DNA of 64,000 nt from an uncultured Flavobacteriales bacterium (GTDB lineage Bacteria; Bacteroidota; Bacteroidia; Flavobacteriales_D; Sanyastnellaceae): positions 46,514 to 110,513 of the forward strand of contig CALJKR010000071.1 of assembly GCA_937974555.1 (NCBI GenBank). The letters run 5' to 3'. The notes beneath the pieces are model-generated. The model was given only the letters and a program-made list of their open reading frames with translations. It made no database searches and was not told the origin of the DNA. Below, piece by piece: positions 8,059-17,148 of the stretch; the first letter of the stretch is position 1, and each line of letters opens with the position of its first letter. The position numbers and the translations under genes were made by a program.

Positions 8059-9438
8059 TTAATCTTCAATTCGCAATGGGATCAATTCTTTGGGCAAAAA
8101 GGGATGATTCAATACAGGGCCCATGTATTGGTTGGATGTGGAATTGAGGTAAAGCATGCAGGGTTGACCATGATGTCTCCACAAATGAATTTCTGCTTGA
8201 GCAGTGCAATCTGAAAAAGTGTAGTCAAAGTGAACCATCAGAATCAATAGGGCAAATAATCCTTTCACCTTTGCCCATTGATTTTGCCAACTATAATATG
8301 CCATCAGTCCAATCAGTATCCAGATGGATTCAAGAGCCCATGTCCATTGATGAAACAAAACTTGGGGATGTGGCCATTGACATAGTTTATGCACGATTTC
8401 ATTCATTCCCCAAATCCAATCGTGAATCAAAGAATGCACCCAAGATAAATTCCACAAAGGTGGAAAAGCGATTACAATCAATAGCCCATATAATAGGCCT
8501 GTTGAAATGGGAACGAGTAAGAAGTTGGATACCAAAAAATAAGTGGGGAACTGCAGTGTGAGGGGCATCAGAAAAATTCCAGTGCTCCATTGGGCATGTA
8601 TGGTGATCAATATGTTTTCCAATATCAACTTGGGTGCTTTTTTCCAATCATTGATTTTTAATTGTACCGGACGATGAAAAAATACAATTCCAGCAACGGC
8701 CAAATGGGAGAGAATCAATCCCCAATCATCCTTTTCTTCTGGCGACCAACAGATTTGAACCAACAATGACAAACTCAATAAATTCAGTGCATTCGATTTC
8801 TTTAAAAACAATTTACCCAAATGCAAAAAGCTAAACATAATGGCTGCTCTGTTTAACGATGGCGGAAATTGACAGATATAACAAAAAATCCAAATTCCGG
8901 TTAATGAAAGTAATTGGGATAATTTTGGAGTGCGTTGCAGGGTGACAAAATTCAATATTCCATACAAAAGTGAGAACAGTAAACCGATGTGCATTCCGCT
9001 CACAGCCAATATATGACTGATTCCAATGGTCTTGTATTGGCTTTTGATTTCCGAACCAATGTAGCTCGTATCTCCCACCAAAAAGGCGATAATTACGCCT
9101 ATGTCCGCTTCTGAATAATGGGCTTTCAATTTTTCATTCAATTCCTGGGCCAGGGCGTTTTGCTTGCGCGATCGCTTTTGCTCCCAGTCGGTAGGGCAGA
9201 GGGTGTTGATTTCAGTGGGTGGAACAAGCGCATTCCAGGTACTGCCGGTAGCAATGAGCATAAAAAAAAGCGAGGCGCTGATCCAAACAATTTTTTTATC
9301 GATGAAGTAAATGATAAGAAGGATCAAACCGATGGTCAAGTGCAGCAATGTGCCTCTGTAATCCGGGCATAGGGTTAATCCCATCAGAAGTGGGACGATA
9401 ATTCTAAGTAAGGGGTTTTGCCTCCAAATGCGCTTCAT
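8059..9438 (-). CDS. Compact ComEC/Rec2-family membrane protein
   Basis: A 459-aa polytopic membrane protein with the Competence-domain signature SHILAVSGMHIGLLF (near residue 143) followed by many hydrophobic helices. ComEC forms the inner-membrane channel that takes up single-stranded DNA in natural transformation. Full-length ComEC is usually about 650-800 residues, with an OB-like domain before the Competence domain and often a C-terminal metallo-beta-lactamase domain. Here both regions are very short or absent, and no HxHxDH motif is seen. It could be a functional minimal channel or a degenerate copy. The frame is intact. Gaps to its neighbours are 9 and 19 bp. Confidence 0.83.
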   Translation of the reverse strand: MKRIWRQNPLLRIIVPLLMGLTLCPDYRGTLLHLTIGLILLIIYFIDKKIVWISASLFFMLIATGSTWNALVPPTEINTLCPTDWEQKRSRKQNALAQELNEKLKAHYSEADIGVIIAFLVGDTSYIGSEIKSQYKTIGISHILAVSGMHIGLLFSLLYGILNFVTLQRTPKLSQLLSLTGIWIFCYICQFPPSLNRAAIMFSFLHLGKLFLKKSNALNLLSLSLLVQICWSPEEKDDWGLILSHLAVAGIVFFHRPVQLKINDWKKAPKLILENILITIHAQWSTGIFLMPLTLQFPTYFLVSNFLLVPISTGLLYGLLIVIAFPPLWNLSWVHSLIHDWIWGMNEIVHKLCQWPHPQVLFHQWTWALESIWILIGLMAYYSWQNQWAKVKGLFALLILMVHFDYTFSDCTAQAEIHLWRHHGQPCMLYLNSTSNQYMGPVLNHPFLPKELIPLRIED

Positions 9439-9447
9439 TGCCTTGTG

Positions 9448-10482
9448 CTATTGCACAAAGGAATGGGGATCAAGCTGACTAAACTTGGTTTTGTTACGAA
9501 TAAAAAATGCATATACGACGCTGGATTGATACAGGCCTTTTTCATTGATTTCCTTGATGGAAGGGGCTTCCAGACTTCTTTTTTGAAGCATACTTCGAAG
9601 CATAAAATAAAATGCGAAATGTGCACGCAATACCGCCCAAAGGTGAGACCATTTCATTTCAGTGGCAAACCGAATGCCTGCGATGCCATCCAGAACCAAT
9701 CGGCGTAAAAGGTGTATGGCCAGGTTGGAACGTCGGTGATTTTTTACAATGAGGAATAAGTTGTTTCGGAAATTCAAAAAGGTTTTCATCGGATTTTGAC
9801 GATCCAAAGTTCCTCCGCCGACATGATACACTGTAGAGTCTAATGCTGCGCCAATGGTATATCCTCTGTTTTTTAATCGCCAACATAAATCAATCTCCTC
9901 CATGTGTGCAAAGAAGTCGGCATCAAATCCTGAAACTTCTTCCCACACTTTTCGACGAATCATCAATGCCGCGCCAGTGGCCCAAAAAACTTCCTTTTTT
10001 CCTTGGTATTGGTTTTCGTCATTTTCAAATGCATAAAACATTCGACCGGCACAAAACGCATAACCATCTTTGTCCAAATATCCTCCAGCACCGCCCGCGT
10101 ATTCAAATTGTTTTTTGGTTTGATGATCGATGACTTTGGGTTGACAAGCGGCCAATTTGGGGTCTTGCTCCATCCAGTCCAATAGCGGAGTGAGCCAATC
10201 AGCGGTAACTTCAACATCGCTGTTGAGCAACATGAAGTATTTGTATTCAAGTCCTTTCAAACCTTCATTGTATCCTCCAGCAAAGCCGTGGTTTTTGCTA
10301 AGCGATATCCATTTCACTTCTGGAAATTGGGATTGACAAAAGGCTTGAGAGTCATCGGTGGATCCATTGTCTATGACGACGATGTCTGCCAAACTATTGC
10401 TGTGCAACAGAACATTGGGGAGAAACCTCTCCAGCCATTTCTGACCATTCCAATTTAAGATAACAACAGCAACTGTTTTCAT
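9448..10482 (-). CDS. Glycosyltransferase family 2 (rhamnosyltransferase-like)
   Basis: A 344-aa GT-A fold enzyme starting MKTVAVVILNWNG, with the nucleotide-binding DNGSTDDS, the metal-binding region LLNSDVEV and the acceptor-side motif FFAHMEEIDLCWRLKNRGY. This pattern is typical of the WbbL/rhamnosyltransferase branch of GT2, which transfers sugars to lipid-linked polysaccharide intermediates at the cytoplasmic membrane. It lies 3 bp after the GWxTD gene and 9 bp before comEC. The donor sugar is not known from sequence; the family call is firm. Confidence 0.9.
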   Translation of the reverse strand: MKTVAVVILNWNGQKWLERFLPNVLLHSNSLADIVVIDNGSTDDSQAFCQSQFPEVKWISLSKNHGFAGGYNEGLKGLEYKYFMLLNSDVEVTADWLTPLLDWMEQDPKLAACQPKVIDHQTKKQFEYAGGAGGYLDKDGYAFCAGRMFYAFENDENQYQGKKEVFWATGAALMIRRKVWEEVSGFDADFFAHMEEIDLCWRLKNRGYTIGAALDSTVYHVGGGTLDRQNPMKTFLNFRNNLFLIVKNHRRSNLAIHLLRRLVLDGIAGIRFATEMKWSHLWAVLRAHFAFYFMLRSMLQKRSLEAPSIKEINEKGLYQSSVVYAFFIRNKTKFSQLDPHSFVQ

Positions 10483-10485
10483 TAC

Positions 10486-11955
10486 TTAGTGTGGATTGTA
10501 CCAAAGGCTTTCCAATTCGTCACCTGAATAGGGATCCTGACGCTGATTGTTTTGGTTTCTTGAAATGGTTGCGGGGTCATTCATTTGTCTCGAACGAACC
10601 AGATTTTTCCAGTCGTAATTCATGATTTCCCCGGGGATATCCGTGTGTAACAATTCCATGTCTCCATTTAAGCTGGTGTTGTAAAACAACAATCGCTTGT
10701 TGTGCATGTGATTGTTGGTTTCATAGTAATGCCAAATCTCAAATGGCCAATAATCGGGATCATGGTTTCTGATGACACGAGTGGAAGGCTTGCCGTATTG
10801 CAGGTAGACACGCCCCCTATCGGTCTCCCATCCTTTTTTTATGCTAGTTGCAAACTCGTCACAAGCTTTAACCAATTCCTGGTATTGCGTCCAACTCAAT
10901 TCTGGCGCCAATGGATTGCGTTTATACCAAAATTGGTACAGCATCCCTTGCAGTTGAATCAAATTGTAAGACTGCATGGCGGTGATAATGGTTTGCTTTT
11001 CGTTGCCTCGTGCAATGGGCGTTAGACAACGCACCCATTCTTTGAGCGCCACTGAATCTTTGTATTGTCCTGCAAAGCTATTGGCAACCTGCAAGGACGA
11101 AAGTTCTTGGGCATCCACTCGGGTGTTTTTGCGTGTAAATCTTCGCTCCTTTTTTGCCACTGAATTTTTGGACTTGTCCATGACCTCAATACTCAAAATA
11201 TATTCTCCTGATGGAAGTTGAGCGATGTCAAATGTGGATAAGATGGGATTTACAGGCTTGCCAATCTCTCTCTTAATTCGCTGCATTCCAGATACCGGTT
11301 TGTGGTTCAAATCAGTGACTTGATACTGAAGAATGTAAGGGTCTGATCCAAAAAACAAATCCGTATTGTAAACCTCACAATAGAAATCCATGCGCTCTTC
11401 TTCGTCATAACGGACATCAGATAAGAGGGGAAACAAATCCCAACCCGATTTAGAAAAACCATTGGGCATTACGGTTTCGCTGTAGGCTTTGATCCAATTG
11501 ATGTCCGATAAAAAACACCCTTTGTCTAAATTAAGTACCTGTAAATTTTCTTTGAGCGCTTGTGGTTTTGCGGGTGTTTCTCCCAAATCAGTAATCTCTA
11601 TTTCAATGGACAAGTCACCATTGGTTACGCCAATTCGCTCAATGGCCATACACTGTCTATTCTTGTCTTCATTGGTGTTCCAAGGATACTCAGCATTGAA
11701 TTTTTTGTATCCGATAATTTTATTGTCCTTGCTAATGGTTATCAGAAATTCTGCTTTTATCAATGAATTTTTCTCCTGAACTACAGGAACAAAGGAGTTG
11801 CCATCTAATTCAAAATAAAATTCAATGTAAGGTGATGATACTCCTTCATTGATGGAAGCAGGCAAATGAAAAACCCGATAATCTGTGTAGCAACGCATGG
11901 CCCACAATGGCATGCTTGCAAACAAGACAATTGTAAAAAGAAGACTCTTTTTCAT
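10486..11955 (-). CDS. GWxTD-domain secreted protein
   Basis: A 489-aa protein with an N-terminal signal peptide (about 1-19). The C-terminal third contains KKGWETDRGRVYLQYGKPS, the hallmark of the GWxTD domain, followed by a W- and Y-rich stretch (WPFEIWHYYE). The domain is common in Bacteroidota and a few related phyla and has no established biochemical role that I can state. The N-terminal part looks like beta-rich domains. It sits between two family 2 glycosyltransferases in one transcription direction, which hints at a surface or envelope role, but this is inference. Confidence 0.85.
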   Translation of the reverse strand: MKKSLLFTIVLFASMPLWAMRCYTDYRVFHLPASINEGVSSPYIEFYFELDGNSFVPVVQEKNSLIKAEFLITISKDNKIIGYKKFNAEYPWNTNEDKNRQCMAIERIGVTNGDLSIEIEITDLGETPAKPQALKENLQVLNLDKGCFLSDINWIKAYSETVMPNGFSKSGWDLFPLLSDVRYDEEERMDFYCEVYNTDLFFGSDPYILQYQVTDLNHKPVSGMQRIKREIGKPVNPILSTFDIAQLPSGEYILSIEVMDKSKNSVAKKERRFTRKNTRVDAQELSSLQVANSFAGQYKDSVALKEWVRCLTPIARGNEKQTIITAMQSYNLIQLQGMLYQFWYKRNPLAPELSWTQYQELVKACDEFATSIKKGWETDRGRVYLQYGKPSTRVIRNHDPDYWPFEIWHYYETNNHMHNKRLLFYNTSLNGDMELLHTDIPGEIMNYDWKNLVRSRQMNDPATISRNQNNQRQDPYSGDELESLWYNPH

Positions 11956-11983
11956 CCCTCAAAAATACAACAAGAAATGGGGC

Positions 11984-12943
11984 TTATCGGAGGCAAAATT
12001 TGAAAACCTTGGCCAGCCCTGGGATGTGAATCGGAGAAACTCGAAGGATCTCCGAGTAAATACGTAGAATCATCCGATGAATGGGGTATGGGATTGATTT
12101 CCTGAGTTGCAAAGACAAGGTATCAAACTCTTTTCGGTTAATCTGCTTGACCCTCAAATAATGCCCCATAACTTCCTGACATGCCAAAGAGGTTCTCGTT
12201 ATTTTGCGGGACAATGGTTTGGGCAAAATCGGGATGAACTCATCCAAGTAAAGTCCACATCCCATGACCCATTTGTCTAAATAGTTGTATCGACTTCCCA
12301 ATACCAACTTGTTTTCATCCAGACGATAAAAGCAATCAGCAGGTAAATCAGGAAATGTAAGTATGGTCGCGTCTTGTAAAAGCAAGTGGGTGTGGAATTC
12401 GATGTCTTGTAATCGCGGATATTGGGGATTCCAACGCCCGTGTCTTTTAATAAATGCGGTATCCCACAAAGGCGACATGCTGGTCCAAGTAATGTCGTGC
12501 TCAATCAATTTTTCCAGAAAATGGGTTCGTGGAGGGATCCAGGGTTGAATAAAGATTTGATCTTCTATTTTTCCTTTGAATGGGAGCAAAGGGAACACCC
12601 AACCCACCGCATGAGAATGACTTTCTGCAACAGATACGCGTTGTTCAAGGCATTTTTCAGTTAGCAAATCATCGGAGTCCAAGAAAAGCAAATATTGACC
12701 ACGGGCTTCTTCTATGCCTTTGTTTCGGGCCACGCCTCCTCCCAAATTGGATTGTTTGAAAACTTTAATTCTCAAATCTTCTTGGATGATGCTTGAGATC
12801 AATTCCATGCTGTTGTCGGTAGATCCATCATCGATGATGATCATCTCCCAATCTTTGAAGGTGTTTTTTTGAACCGATAAAATGGTCTCCACCAAGAATG
12901 GTCCTTTATTGAAATTGGGTGTGATGATGGATACTTTAGGCAT
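11984..12943 (-). CDS. Glycosyltransferase family 2
   Basis: A 319-aa GT-A glycosyltransferase. It starts MPKVSIITPNFNKG and carries IIDDGSTDNS (UDP-sugar binding) and LLFLDSDD (metal-binding DxD-type motif). An upstream in-frame ATG at 12961 would add six residues (MKKCKS); I prefer 12943 because the family's conserved beta strand begins right there. With either start the gene overlaps the preceding glycosyltransferase, by 8 or 26 bp. It probably builds cell-surface polysaccharide or modifies a glycolipid. Donor and acceptor are unknown. Confidence 0.88.
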   Translation of the reverse strand: MPKVSIITPNFNKGPFLVETILSVQKNTFKDWEMIIIDDGSTDNSMELISSIIQEDLRIKVFKQSNLGGGVARNKGIEEARGQYLLFLDSDDLLTEKCLEQRVSVAESHSHAVGWVFPLLPFKGKIEDQIFIQPWIPPRTHFLEKLIEHDITWTSMSPLWDTAFIKRHGRWNPQYPRLQDIEFHTHLLLQDATILTFPDLPADCFYRLDENKLVLGSRYNYLDKWVMGCGLYLDEFIPILPKPLSRKITRTSLACQEVMGHYLRVKQINRKEFDTLSLQLRKSIPYPIHRMILRIYSEILRVSPIHIPGLAKVFKFCLR

Positions 12944-14117
12944 GGATTTGCATTTTTTCAAGGATCAGTCCAGCCATTTTTTCAGCTTTGTGTTGCTCCC
13001 AAAGTTCCGAGGATAAGGCGCTATTGTATTCAAAGGAAGGATCACCAAAATCTTCCCACCGCAAACCCAATTTATTTTCTGTTATAAACCTGGAAACCTT
13101 CCCCTCTGGTCCAATATATAAATAGGGTTTTTGATAGGTAAGGTGGTCAAAAAATTTGGTAGTGAAAAAATCTTTATTGTGCTCTCCCAATGAGATGATG
13201 ATGTGCTCGCATGAGGCCAACTTTTCTTCAATGGATTTACCTATGCCTGAGGATATCAGCGCAATTGGCGAAGTGGCGATGGACGCAAGACGGTCGGTAT
13301 GTTGGGTATAAATTTCTACTTGTATGGCACTTGATTTTAACTCCAATTGAGCAATAGCCTTTTCCCATAAAGGCGCAGTGTGCTCATAAATCTCTCCAGC
13401 ATATACCCAATGATGATTGCTTCTGCCCTCCTTTAATTGTTTGTGACTATGAAAATGCGGAATGTGAATTTTCTCTATTGGATCATCACTTTCAAATTCT
13501 TCAAGTATCTCAGGATAAGGGGCAGAAATGAAGTCTGCATAGTGTGTGACGAAATCTCTTACCGCGTCATCCCCCTTGCGTTGGGGTGCGCTTAAGTGAA
13601 GCATTCCGTAATTAACGGCATTCAGCCAGGGATCCCTAAAATCACACCACAGGCGGATGTCATGGTTTTTGGCCTTGAATAAAGATGCCCAATAAGCCAA
13701 ATAAAAAGGGGCGCCGGATGTAAATATCCAGTCTATTTTTTTTTGAGCGTGCACTGCTTCAATGGCCTTTGTTATTTCTGGACCGCAGAAAAAGGTTTGA
13801 TCAATGGGGTTGCCAACCGCAAAAAAATTGTAGTAGAATTTTTTCCATATCCTGAGCCATTTGGATCGGGAATCGGACTTAAAAAACAATGCGTTGTATG
13901 GATTCTCATGGTCGATATAAACCAAATGGATTTGATTCAAAACCGAGTCATCAATCCAGTCCGATTTTTTTCCATTGGGATGGGGTTTCTTGGCAATGAC
14001 AGTAACATCGATTCCTTTCGAAATCCATTGTTCAGCGAGCAATGCGGTCCTTCTGCCTCCGATACCCTCATGGGGAGGGAAATGCCAATTTAAAACCAAA
14101 ATGTGAGCAGAAGCCAT
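12936..14117 (-). CDS. GT-B fold glycosyltransferase (family 4-like)
   Basis: A 393-aa protein with the N-terminal pattern of GT-B glycosyltransferases acting on envelope glycans: HILVLNWHFPPHEGIGGRR, then LAEQW. The C-terminal half has the donor-domain features (TTKFFDHLTYQKPYLYIG and a following Glu/Asp-rich segment). It is first in a minus-strand run of seven genes and begins about 37 bp from the divergent men operon. The start ATG at 14115-14117 lies only 4 nt after a TAAATTTG box, so the transcript may be leaderless. Sugar specificity is unknown. Confidence 0.82.
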   Translation of the reverse strand: MASAHILVLNWHFPPHEGIGGRRTALLAEQWISKGIDVTVIAKKPHPNGKKSDWIDDSVLNQIHLVYIDHENPYNALFFKSDSRSKWLRIWKKFYYNFFAVGNPIDQTFFCGPEITKAIEAVHAQKKIDWIFTSGAPFYLAYWASLFKAKNHDIRLWCDFRDPWLNAVNYGMLHLSAPQRKGDDAVRDFVTHYADFISAPYPEILEEFESDDPIEKIHIPHFHSHKQLKEGRSNHHWVYAGEIYEHTAPLWEKAIAQLELKSSAIQVEIYTQHTDRLASIATSPIALISSGIGKSIEEKLASCEHIIISLGEHNKDFFTTKFFDHLTYQKPYLYIGPEGKVSRFITENKLGLRWEDFGDPSFEYNSALSSELWEQHKAEKMAGLILEKMQIHA

Positions 14118-14121
14118 GAAC

Positions 14122-14129
14122 CAAATTTA
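14122..14129 (-). promoter_or_regulatory. -7 box for the glycosyltransferase operon
   Basis: The minus-strand octamer TAAATTTG is a perfect TAnnTTTG match, ending 4 nt before the start codon at 14117. No convincing -33 TTG lies at the usual distance. It faces away from the men operon box 13 bp further on. Confidence 0.5.
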
Positions 14130-14142
14130 GGTCAACTATGTT

Positions 14143-14150
14143 TAAGTTTG
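14143..14150 (+). promoter_or_regulatory. -7 box for the menaquinone operon
   Basis: TAAGTTTG is a perfect TAnnTTTG match, 4 nt before the ATG at 14155. Transcription would start at or next to the start codon. No clear -33 element is visible. Confidence 0.5.
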
Positions 14151-14154
14151 TGCT

Positions 14155-14559
14155 ATGGATAAGAACTTATTGGAAGATTGGGCAAACAGAACTTTGTTGG
14201 GGGCTCTGGGAATTGAGATGTTGTTGATGACGGAAGAACGAGTGGAAGCAAAAATGCCCGTAGATGCTAGAACACATCAGCCATACGGCATTCTGCACGG
14301 GGGCGCAAGCGCCGCATTGGCTGAAACTGTTGCCAGTGTGGGTTCTTATTTAATTGCAAAAAAAGACAACAGCATTGCCGTGGGTGTGGATTTGAATATT
14401 ACTCATTTAAAATCGAAACGACACGGCTGGGTGACGGGTATTGCAACCCCGATTAAGCTTGGTAAAAACCTGCATGTTTGGAATATAGATATAGTAGATG
14501 AAGATGGAAGTATGATTGCCAAGGCCAAATTGACGACAATGGTGAAACCAGCCAAATGA
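14155..14559 (+). CDS. menI: Hotdog-fold thioesterase, probable DHNA-CoA thioesterase
   Basis: A 134-aa PaaI-type hotdog thioesterase. The catalytic block HGGASAALAETVAS contains the conserved HGG and the catalytic Glu. As the first gene of a menaquinone operon it most likely hydrolyses 1,4-dihydroxy-2-naphthoyl-CoA, the step between MenB and MenA. The role is inferred from context, since the family also includes phenylacetyl-CoA thioesterases. It overlaps the next gene by 4 bp (ATGA), which suggests coupled translation. Confidence 0.85.
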   Translation: MDKNLLEDWANRTLLGALGIEMLLMTEERVEAKMPVDARTHQPYGILHGGASAALAETVASVGSYLIAKKDNSIAVGVDLNITHLKSKRHGWVTGIATPIKLGKNLHVWNIDIVDEDGSMIAKAKLTTMVKPAK

Positions 14560-15494
14560 TCCATAAAGATTCTCTGCAGCATTTTGATCAAGTCCAAAAC
14601 GGATTTTGGGTTCGTTTACCCAATTCCTTTGGAGCACGGGTAATTGCAGGTAATTGGAAGGATGGTGATGATGTTTTTCCCTTTCCTGGAAACCTTACTG
14701 ATGTTGCCATTCCCAAATGCCAGGATGAGTCGGAATACAAAACATTGGTTGCCCAAGCCATTGAGGAAATTCAATCCGGACGATGCCAGAAATTGGTAAC
14801 CAGTCGAATATTTGAAGTGCAAGCTGACGATGTAGGCATGTTTGAATTGTTTGAGAAGTGGCTGACCATTTTTGAGGATGCTTTTGTTTTTGTTTTGCAT
14901 CATCAAGATCATGGATTATGGATTGGCGCATCCCCGGAGCTATTGATTTATCGCAAAGGTTCAATACTAAGATCATTGGCATTGGCCGGATCCAAGTCCA
15001 TTGATGACAACTCCAATTGGACTCCCAAGGAGCACAAAGAACACCAAGTGGTTGTGGATATGATTGCCGATACCTTGGTTCAATCCGGAGGAAGTGAGTT
15101 GCAACTGGGTGAAACGACAGAGATGAAGTACAGAAAGGTGAAACACCTTAGTACCGAAATCAAAGTGAATTATTCGGGTGATTTTGATGAAGTGGTTCGC
15201 GCATTGTACCCAACGCCAGCATTGTCGGGATGGCCAAAAAATCTTGCTTCGCGCTGGTTGGTAGACCATGAGCCCTTTGATCGCGGTCTTTATGGTGGGG
15301 CTTTTACATTTTCCAATGCAGAAGAAAAATGGGCAGTGGTTATTTTGAGATGTTGCCATAAAACGAGAAATGAAAAATGGTTGGGCCATGTGGGTGGCGG
15401 TGTGATGGCCAATAGTGATCCGGAATTGGAGTGGCAAGAAACAGAGTGGAAGCGTCAAGCGTTTATCTTTGCAGATAATGCGGATCACAAATAA
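14556..15494 (+). CDS. menF: Isochorismate synthase
   Basis: A 312-aa chorismate-binding enzyme that isomerises chorismate to isochorismate, the entry to menaquinone synthesis. Diagnostic segments are GRCQKLVTSR with the catalytic Lys, WIGASPELLI, ALAGSKS, KEHKEHQVVVDMI (metal-binding Glu), HLSTEIKV and GLYGGAFTF. It is about 100 residues shorter than E. coli MenF, lacking much of the variable N-terminal part, but the catalytic core is complete. It overlaps menI by 4 bp and the chosen menD start by 17 bp. Confidence 0.93.
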   Translation: MIHKDSLQHFDQVQNGFWVRLPNSFGARVIAGNWKDGDDVFPFPGNLTDVAIPKCQDESEYKTLVAQAIEEIQSGRCQKLVTSRIFEVQADDVGMFELFEKWLTIFEDAFVFVLHHQDHGLWIGASPELLIYRKGSILRSLALAGSKSIDDNSNWTPKEHKEHQVVVDMIADTLVQSGGSELQLGETTEMKYRKVKHLSTEIKVNYSGDFDEVVRALYPTPALSGWPKNLASRWLVDHEPFDRGLYGGAFTFSNAEEKWAVVILRCCHKTRNEKWLGHVGGGVMANSDPELEWQETEWKRQAFIFADNADHK

Positions 15495-17148
15495 AACGGC
15501 TGTACAGTCAATCTTGTTTTTATTGAAACACCACGGAGTCAAGGACATCGTGTATTCGCCGGGGTCTCGCAATGCGCCATTTGCCATTGGATTGGATGGT
15601 GACCCTGATTTTTCAGTTCACATCAAAGTGGACGAGCGCAGTGCTGCATTTTATGCATTGGGAATCGCACAGCAAACCCAAAAACCTGTGGTGCTAATCT
15701 GTACTTCTGGTACCGCTCCGTTGAATTACGCGCCGGCTATCGCAGAGGCTTTTTATCAGGAAATTCCGTTGATTGTGATTACCGCTGATCGGCCCGCTGA
15801 GAGCATCAACCAGAGTGAAGGACAATGCATCGATCAAAAAGGAATTTATTCCAACTTCATCAAAAGGCAAAGTAATCTGATTGAAGAGGCACAGTCGACG
15901 GAGGATGTTTCCTCCAATCATCGCATGATTGATGATGCTATAGCCACCAGTTACCAGTACCCAAAAGGTCCAGTGCATTTAAACGTTCCTTTTTATGAAC
16001 CCCTTTACCGTGAGGCGGATTCATTGCATGACGGTACCCAAGTGGCGGTAAGTCGTCCACCATTGAATGATCATGCGATTGAATTGAGCTTGGACCCGGC
16101 AAAAAAATATTTGTTGCTTTTGGGACAAAATGCGGAGGAGGAAGTGGCGCAAGAAGTGGAGGCTTTGGCCAAATTGAAAAACATTTGGATTTTTACAGAG
16201 ACGCATAGCAATGCCCACGCTTTAGGAGCCGTAGATTGCATTGATCGTTGGATCATGTCCAGAACCGCAGAACAATTGGAAAGCTTGGAATGGGATGTGG
16301 TGATTTCTCTTGGACACAACATCATATCAAGAAAGATCAAGACATTGATTAAACAAAAGGCCAAAGCGCATTGGTCCGTTCAGTTTGGTGGAGCCCCTAT
16401 CAATACCTACCGATTGGCCCCCATGGTTTTTCAAACGTCGATAGCAAAATTTTTGAGGTCGTTTCAATCGGAAACGGCAAGGTTGGGATTTGAAAACCGT
16501 GGCTATGAAATGGACAATTTAAAATCCTTTGACGTGAAGGAGTATTTTGTATCCAGACCATTTTCGGATATCAAATTCTTTCATTTGCTTACTCAGGTTT
16601 GGCCACGGCATGCGGATATTCAAATGGGCAATAGTTCGGTAGTTCGTTACATTCAGCTTTTTGATCAGCGTCGCGATTTGAGGTTTTTTGGAAATAGAGG
16701 AGTGAGTGGTATTGATGGATCAACGAGCACCGCCGTAGGAGCGGCTGTTTACAATCCAAAAGAGGTGGTCTTGGTTAGCGGTGATTTGTCTTTTCTGTAC
16801 GATGCCAATGGATTGTGGCACGCGCCGTGGCCCAAAAATTTGAAAGTTATCATTGTGGACAACGGCGGCGGCGGAATTTTTAATATCATCGACGGAGCCA
16901 AAAATGAGCCTGCAATTCATCGATTCTTTGAAACACCGCACCAACGCAATGTATTGCAATGGATTCAAGGCTGGGGGTTCAAAGCCCGGGAAGTATCGGA
17001 AATGACTGGGCAAGACTTGGCTGAATTTTTTAATCAAAATGAGATTTCTTTTTTGATAGTCAAAACGCCAAGTGAGTTGAACCCAATTGAATTAGATTTG
17101 TTTTTTGAATATTACAAGCAACAAAATGAGAGAATGGAAAACAATTAA
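15478..17148 (+). CDS. menD: SEPHCHC synthase
   Basis: A 556-aa thiamine-diphosphate enzyme that joins isochorismate and 2-oxoglutarate to give 2-succinyl-5-enolpyruvyl-6-hydroxy-3-cyclohexene-1-carboxylate. The N-terminal Pyr domain has YSPGSRNAPFA and ICTSGTAPLNYAPA; the C-terminal PP domain has the ThDP/Mg motif starting GDLSFLYD and ending NGGGGIF. I start at ATG 15478 (MRITNKTAV), where family similarity begins; the frame is open upstream to 15415, but that lies within menF. Its 3' end overlaps menB by about 23 bp. Confidence 0.95.
   Translation: MRITNKTAVQSILFLLKHHGVKDIVYSPGSRNAPFAIGLDGDPDFSVHIKVDERSAAFYALGIAQQTQKPVVLICTSGTAPLNYAPAIAEAFYQEIPLIVITADRPAESINQSEGQCIDQKGIYSNFIKRQSNLIEEAQSTEDVSSNHRMIDDAIATSYQYPKGPVHLNVPFYEPLYREADSLHDGTQVAVSRPPLNDHAIELSLDPAKKYLLLLGQNAEEEVAQEVEALAKLKNIWIFTETHSNAHALGAVDCIDRWIMSRTAEQLESLEWDVVISLGHNIISRKIKTLIKQKAKAHWSVQFGGAPINTYRLAPMVFQTSIAKFLRSFQSETARLGFENRGYEMDNLKSFDVKEYFVSRPFSDIKFFHLLTQVWPRHADIQMGNSSVVRYIQLFDQRRDLRFFGNRGVSGIDGSTSTAVGAAVYNPKEVVLVSGDLSFLYDANGLWHAPWPKNLKVIIVDNGGGGIFNIIDGAKNEPAIHRFFETPHQRNVLQWIQGWGFKAREVSEMTGQDLAEFFNQNEISFLIVKTPSELNPIELDLFFEYYKQQNERMENN

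Noticed and set aside
14973..15587. 204-aa open frame antisense to menF/menD
   Set aside because: Shadow of two well-supported genes; no recognisable domain.
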